A stretch of 64,000 nt of DNA from the NCBI RefSeq assembly GCF_024281235.1, contig NZ_JAHWXY010000006.1, positions 1 to 64,000 of the forward strand, given 5' to 3'. This document shows, piece after piece, positions 60,293 through 64,000 of the stretch; position 1 is the stretch's first letter; every line of letters begins with the position of its first letter. The DNA comes from Shinella daejeonensis (GTDB lineage Bacteria; Pseudomonadota; Alphaproteobacteria; Rhizobiales; Rhizobiaceae). A program made the position numbers and the translations under genes. The notes under the pieces were generated by a model. It searched no databases, was not told the origin of the DNA, and was given only the letters and a program-made list of their open reading frames with translations.

Positions 60293-63200
60293 TCAATCCT
60301 GCTTGCCATTACGCTTCAGAAGCTCGGTGACCAGCGCATCATCGATCTCGCCGGTTTGCGGTTGTCCCACCGATTTCTGGAACGCCTTGATGGCGGCCTC
60401 GGTCCTGCGGCCCATCCGGCCGTCGGGCGGTCCGGCGTCGAAACCGTCGTTGTTGAGGATCGCCTGGATGTTGCGGATCGCCTTCTCCACGTCGACCGAC
60501 GCGGTCTTGACCGGCGCTCCGACCCAGGCGTCCGGCACATCGGCATCGTTCGCACCGTCGTCCAGCGGCTGCGGCGTCCAGAGATCGACTTTTGCCTTGG
60601 CGTTCGAAAGCTGCTCGGGGCGCATGGCGTTCGCCACCTCGTCGCGCTTCTGCGCGGCGTCGGTGTCGCCATCCCGGGCGGCGATGGCGAACCACTTGTA
60701 GGATTCCTCGAGATCCTGCTTCACGCCGTTGCCGCGCGCATAGAGGATGGCCAGATTGAACTGGCTGTCGCGGACGCCGAGGTCCGAGGCCTGCTGGAAC
60801 CATCTGGCGGCGCCGGTGAAATCCGGGGTGGCATTGCCGATGCCGGTGGCCAGCAGCACGGCGAGGTTGTGCATCGCACTCGCATTGCCCCTCTGCGCCG
60901 CCTTTTCGTAAAGATCGCGGGCGCGGGAAAGGTCGCGTTCGACGCCCTGCCCCTTCTCGTAGAGATTGGCCAGCCGGTATTGCGCCGGCGCGAAATCGCG
61001 GGCAGCCGAAAGTTCGTACCAGCGGGCCGCTTCGGCGAGATCGATTTCCACACCCCGGCCTTCCGTATAGCGCGCGCCCACCTCGAAAAGCGCCAGCGGA
61101 TCGCCATCCGTCGCCGCCAGCGCGAGTTCGGGCGGCGAGATGGCCTGCGGAACGACGATGGGACCACTGGCATCAGCCTCCGCCGGATCGACCGGGATCG
61201 GCTCATAGCCGGCCGTGTCGTCGAGCGCGGCAGCGGCATCCGGGCCGGCATCGGGCACAGCAGCGGCCTGCGCATCGGTTTCCACCCCGCCATCGATGAC
61301 ATTCGTGAAACCATCCGTCATTTCATCGCTTGCGGAAGCCGTCGCCGCACGGGTCGCCGGCTCCGGCTCATCGGCCGGAATTTCCGCAACGGGCGCGGCA
61401 TCCGACGGTGCGGAAGTCCGGGCGGCGACCTCTTCCGTCACAGCCGGCGCAGCGTCGTCCTTCACCAGCGTGCTGACCAGCGGATAGGACATCAGGGCCA
61501 GCAGCACCGCGCCGACGGCCAGCAGGATCGGCCGACGATGGCGGGAGAAGGCGGACACGGACTTGCCAGCCCCGTCCTGCTCGTCCTTCCGCACCGGGGC
61601 GACAGCCGCCGTATCGGTCTCCTCGGCCGCCATGCGGGCGGCGCGGCGAGCGGCGGCGATGAAATCCGCCTTGTCGGCCCCGCCGGCCGTTCCGGCGCGC
61701 GTCCCTGCGGCCTGGTTTGCCCGGACCCGTTCGAGAATGCGACGAACGTCCGGCGCGCCGGAGCCCGGCTCCAGCAGCTGGTTGGCGTCTTCCGGGGCGA
61801 GTTCGTCGGAAGGATCGATGGAAGGCACCGGATCGATCTGCCGGCGCTCGAGGGCGGGCGCAGGCTCGCGTCGGCCCGGAACGAAACGGCGCTTGAGGCC
61901 GGCAAACAGGCCCGGCTTTTCCGGCGGCCCGCCGGCCGCGGCGTCGGCAGGCTCTATCGCCTGCCCGCCGATCAGCGGTTCGGCGAAGACCGTCGCATCG
62001 GCGGCATCCACCGCCGCGCGATGATCGTTGCCGGCCAATGGCGCGGAAATCTCCGCAGCCTCGGCGTCTCCCGCGTGTCTTCCGGCGGCGGCGTCCTCTT
62101 CCTCGAAGGGGTTCTCGTCGTCGCGCAGGTCGACGGCATCTTCACGCAGGGTCGCAAATTCGCCTGCAAATTCCATGACCGGCATTTCAGCGCGCGGCAT
62201 CGTCGCCTCGCGGCGACCGAAATTTTCACGCGGCGCATCGAGCTGCTCCAGCCGTCCGGCGATCTGCACCAGCGTCTCGTGCAGCGCATCGAAAGTGCGG
62301 GCGGTGCGCTCCTCGCTCGACCGCGTGAAACCTTCCAGCGCGCGCAGGTCTTCGGCAAGCGCCGAGATCGCCTCCAGATCGGAGCCCGTCACATTGCCGG
62401 AGGGAGCCGCATGGCGATAGGCGTCCATGACCGTCTCGGCCGCATGGCGGGCGGCCTCGATGATATATTCATCATTGGTCGCCATATAGTCTTCTATGGT
62501 CGCCAGCCGATGGTCCACCTCGGACGGCATGGCCCCCGCCGCGGGCGTGCCGATCAGCGTCGAGAGATTGGCGATCTGCGCTTCGAGGCTGCGCAGCGCC
62601 TCCTGATCGCTGGCCGGCGCGCTGCCGGTCGCGTCGAGTCGGTCGGCGATCGCCGAGAGACGGCCTTCCAGATGCGAAAAACGCTCCTCCGGAAACGGAC
62701 TGCCGAGCGGCGCGTCCAAGGCGTCGATACGGCGGGCGATCCCGTCGAGCCGGTCGGCGAGCTGGTCGTTGACACTGCCCTGATCGAGCGCCTCGATCTT
62801 GCGGGAGATGTCGGACAGGTAATAGGCGAGATCGTCACCGAGCGCCGGGGCCTGACGATTTTCCTCCAGCATGCGCGAGAGATCGTCGATGCGCTCTTCC
62901 AGCCGCTGGGCCGCCCGTTCCCCGGCAAGCTCCTCGATACGGCTCGACAACGCCTCCAGCCGCTGGCCGATCGCCTGATCCGGCGCGGGGCTGCGAACGA
63001 GCGTATCGAGATGGCCGGCGAGATCGGCGATGCGGTTTTCCAGCCGCTGCAACGCGGCCGCATCGGTGGCGCCGGACTGCTGCATACGGAAGCTGGCGGC
63101 GATGGCGCGGGTGATCTCGTCCAGCCGGGCATCCAGTCCCGCAAACTGCGAGACGAAGCGGCCGCTGTCGGGTTCGGCGCGGCGCGCGAGCGTATCGACG

Positions 63201-64000
63201 GCTTCCGCGATCGATTCGATGCGTCCCTCCAGCGCACGGATCGCCGGCGTTGCGCTGACCGCGTTGATCTGCGCCTTCAACTCGTCGAGCCGGTAGGCGA
63301 GCGCGACGAGTTCGTCCTCGCGCCCCTGATCGGAAGCGGAGATCCTTTCTTCCATGCGGCTCCAGCGATCTTCGACGCGGCGAACGGAATCCTCGCGGGC
63401 GAGCCCGTCGAGCACCGATCGTAATTCGTCGAACTCCGTACGCAGGCCATCCGTCTGGGAAGACTGGCGGCCAAGCTGGCTGATGCCGGCCGAGAGGCGA
63501 TGCAGTTCCTCGCGCAGGCCATCGGTATTGCCGCGCCCTTCCGCAAGCTGACGAATGCCGCGGAATTCGTCCCGAAGCGCCTGCATCTCCCGCTCGAGGC
63601 CTTCGGCGATGTCGCTGCGAAGGTCCTGGCGCAACGAAACGAGCGCGTCGGCGATTTCCTTGACCGGCGCTTGCTCATGCCATCCGGCAAGAGCACTCCT
63701 GGCGCTCTGGCTGCTGGCATAATGATCGGACGAGCGCTGGCGCGGCGCCGGGCGCTGCTGGGCGTTGCGGTCGCGCTCGCGGCCACCCTCGATGGCCCGC
63801 TGTCGCTGCACGATCTCCGACACCGGGTCGTTGCCGAGCGGCAGGCTGCGGGCATTCTCGTAGCGGGCGGGCTCGGCAGGCGGCGGGAACCGGTCGTCGT
63901 TGCGCGACCGCATGTCCCGGCTGCCCGCCATCAATCCCTCGATACGGGCTTCCAGCCCCTCGATCGTCCGGTTCAGCGCATCCAGCGAGGACCTTTCACC
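60293..64000 (-). CDS. podJ: PodJ-like polar localisation factor (N-terminus beyond window)
   Basis: At least 1235 codons, open to the right edge. Visible order: cytoplasmic coiled-coil region with many repeated LRxLExRIxxLA units (about 62500-64000), acidic linker, one membrane helix (RRPILLAVGAVLLALMSYPL, about 61470-61540), Ala-rich periplasmic linker, Sel1 repeats (for example ALFEVGARYTEGRGVEIDLA, YRLANLYEKGQGVERDLSRA, FNLAILYARGNGVKQDLEES), and a C-terminal peptidoglycan-binding domain (ILNNDGFDAGPPDGRMGRRT). This architecture is that of PodJ, which marks the cell pole and organises polar growth in Rhizobiales. The edge residues SSLDALNRTIEGLEARIEGL are near the true N-terminus. Confidence 0.88.
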   Translation of the reverse strand, partial: GERSSLDALNRTIEGLEARIEGLMAGSRDMRSRNDDRFPPPAEPARYENARSLPLGNDPVSEIVQRQRAIEGGRERDRNAQQRPAPRQRSSDHYASSQSARSALAGWHEQAPVKEIADALVSLRQDLRSDIAEGLEREMQALRDEFRGIRQLAEGRGNTDGLREELHRLSAGISQLGRQSSQTDGLRTEFDELRSVLDGLAREDSVRRVEDRWSRMEERISASDQGREDELVALAYRLDELKAQINAVSATPAIRALEGRIESIAEAVDTLARRAEPDSGRFVSQFAGLDARLDEITRAIAASFRMQQSGATDAAALQRLENRIADLAGHLDTLVRSPAPDQAIGQRLEALSSRIEELAGERAAQRLEERIDDLSRMLEENRQAPALGDDLAYYLSDISRKIEALDQGSVNDQLADRLDGIARRIDALDAPLGSPFPEERFSHLEGRLSAIADRLDATGSAPASDQEALRSLEAQIANLSTLIGTPAAGAMPSEVDHRLATIEDYMATNDEYIIEAARHAAETVMDAYRHAAPSGNVTGSDLEAISALAEDLRALEGFTRSSEERTARTFDALHETLVQIAGRLEQLDAPRENFGRREATMPRAEMPVMEFAGEFATLREDAVDLRDDENPFEEEDAAAGRHAGDAEAAEISAPLAGNDHRAAVDAADATVFAEPLIGGQAIEPADAAAGGPPEKPGLFAGLKRRFVPGRREPAPALERRQIDPVPSIDPSDELAPEDANQLLEPGSGAPDVRRILERVRANQAAGTRAGTAGGADKADFIAAARRAARMAAEETDTAAVAPVRKDEQDGAGKSVSAFSRHRRPILLAVGAVLLALMSYPLVSTLVKDDAAPAVTEEVAARTSAPSDAAPVAEIPADEPEPATRAATASASDEMTDGFTNVIDGGVETDAQAAAVPDAGPDAAAALDDTAGYEPIPVDPAEADASGPIVVPQAISPPELALAATDGDPLALFEVGARYTEGRGVEIDLAEAARWYELSAARDFAPAQYRLANLYEKGQGVERDLSRARDLYEKAAQRGNASAMHNLAVLLATGIGNATPDFTGAARWFQQASDLGVRDSQFNLAILYARGNGVKQDLEESYKWFAIAARDGDTDAAQKRDEVANAMRPEQLSNAKAKVDLWTPQPLDDGANDADVPDAWVGAPVKTASVDVEKAIRNIQAILNNDGFDAGPPDGRMGRRTEAAIKAFQKSVGQPQTGEIDDALVTELLKRNGKQD

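Noticed and set aside
60356-63424. 1022-codon plus-strand ORF opposite podJ
   Set aside because: Arg/Gly-rich antisense frame with no domain; PodJ motifs lie on the minus strand.

Overview
The window looks like chromosomal DNA of an alphaproteobacterium of the Rhizobiaceae (Rhizobium, Ensifer or Shinella type). The GC content is high and the genes are densely packed, often overlapping by ATGA or GTGA. Several gene orders and families are typical of this group: dnaX beside the SRP RNA and HIT/Nudix genes, kdsB-pheA next to a membrane-anchored cytochrome c, DUF6460, TIGR02186 with a TauE/SafE exporter, and a PodJ-like polarity protein. The genus cannot be fixed from the sequence alone. No tRNA, rRNA, CRISPR array or prophage was seen. 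The only mobile element found is one small IS5-family insertion sequence.

Layout, left part. 1-6.9 kb: housekeeping genes (dnaX, ffs, HIT protein, NADH-pyrophosphatase-type Nudix enzyme, pheA, kdsB, cytochrome c, AEC permease). 7-15 kb: a periplasmic alpha-2-macroglobulin next to penicillin-binding protein 1C. 15-16 kb: an FAH-family enzyme. 16.4-22.8 kb: a full cytochrome bd oxidase operon, cydDCAB plus the small subunit cydX. 22.9-25.9 kb: D-alanine catabolism (Lrp-type regulator, alanine racemase, DadA). 25.9-26.8 kb: the IS5-family element, which landed exactly on a stop codon without changing it. 26.8-32.4 kb: a small polysaccharide locus (double alpha/beta hydrolase, flippase, glycosyltransferase, polysaccharide deacetylase).

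Layout, right part. 32.4-37.4 kb: formyl-THF cyclo-ligase, a LysR regulator beside metB, an AAA ATPase, galE and a chorismate mutase. 37.6-46.5 kb: a locus that appears devoted to arginine or related guanidino compounds. It holds an M20 amidohydrolase, a basic-amino-acid-type ABC importer, a DDAH/arginine-deiminase-like hydrolase, a TetR regulator, an AruH-like aminotransferase and an AruI-like thiamine-diphosphate decarboxylase. 46.6-54 kb: mscL, pyrD, a MATE transporter, a CAP lipoprotein, a TPR-methyltransferase and an Rrf2/AhpD-like pair. 54-57.4 kb: the ligase-associated helicase and PdeM nuclease. 57.5-60 kb: rnk, TIGR02186 and TauE/SafE. 60.3 kb to the right edge: most of a PodJ-like gene that runs off the window.

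The most notable observations are the compact guanidino/arginine locus, an orphan minus-strand terminator near a perfect CtrA box at 7.0-7.25 kb (a possible small RNA), a 16-bp inverted repeat flanking lysR beside metB, and several short tandem repeats at gene ends.
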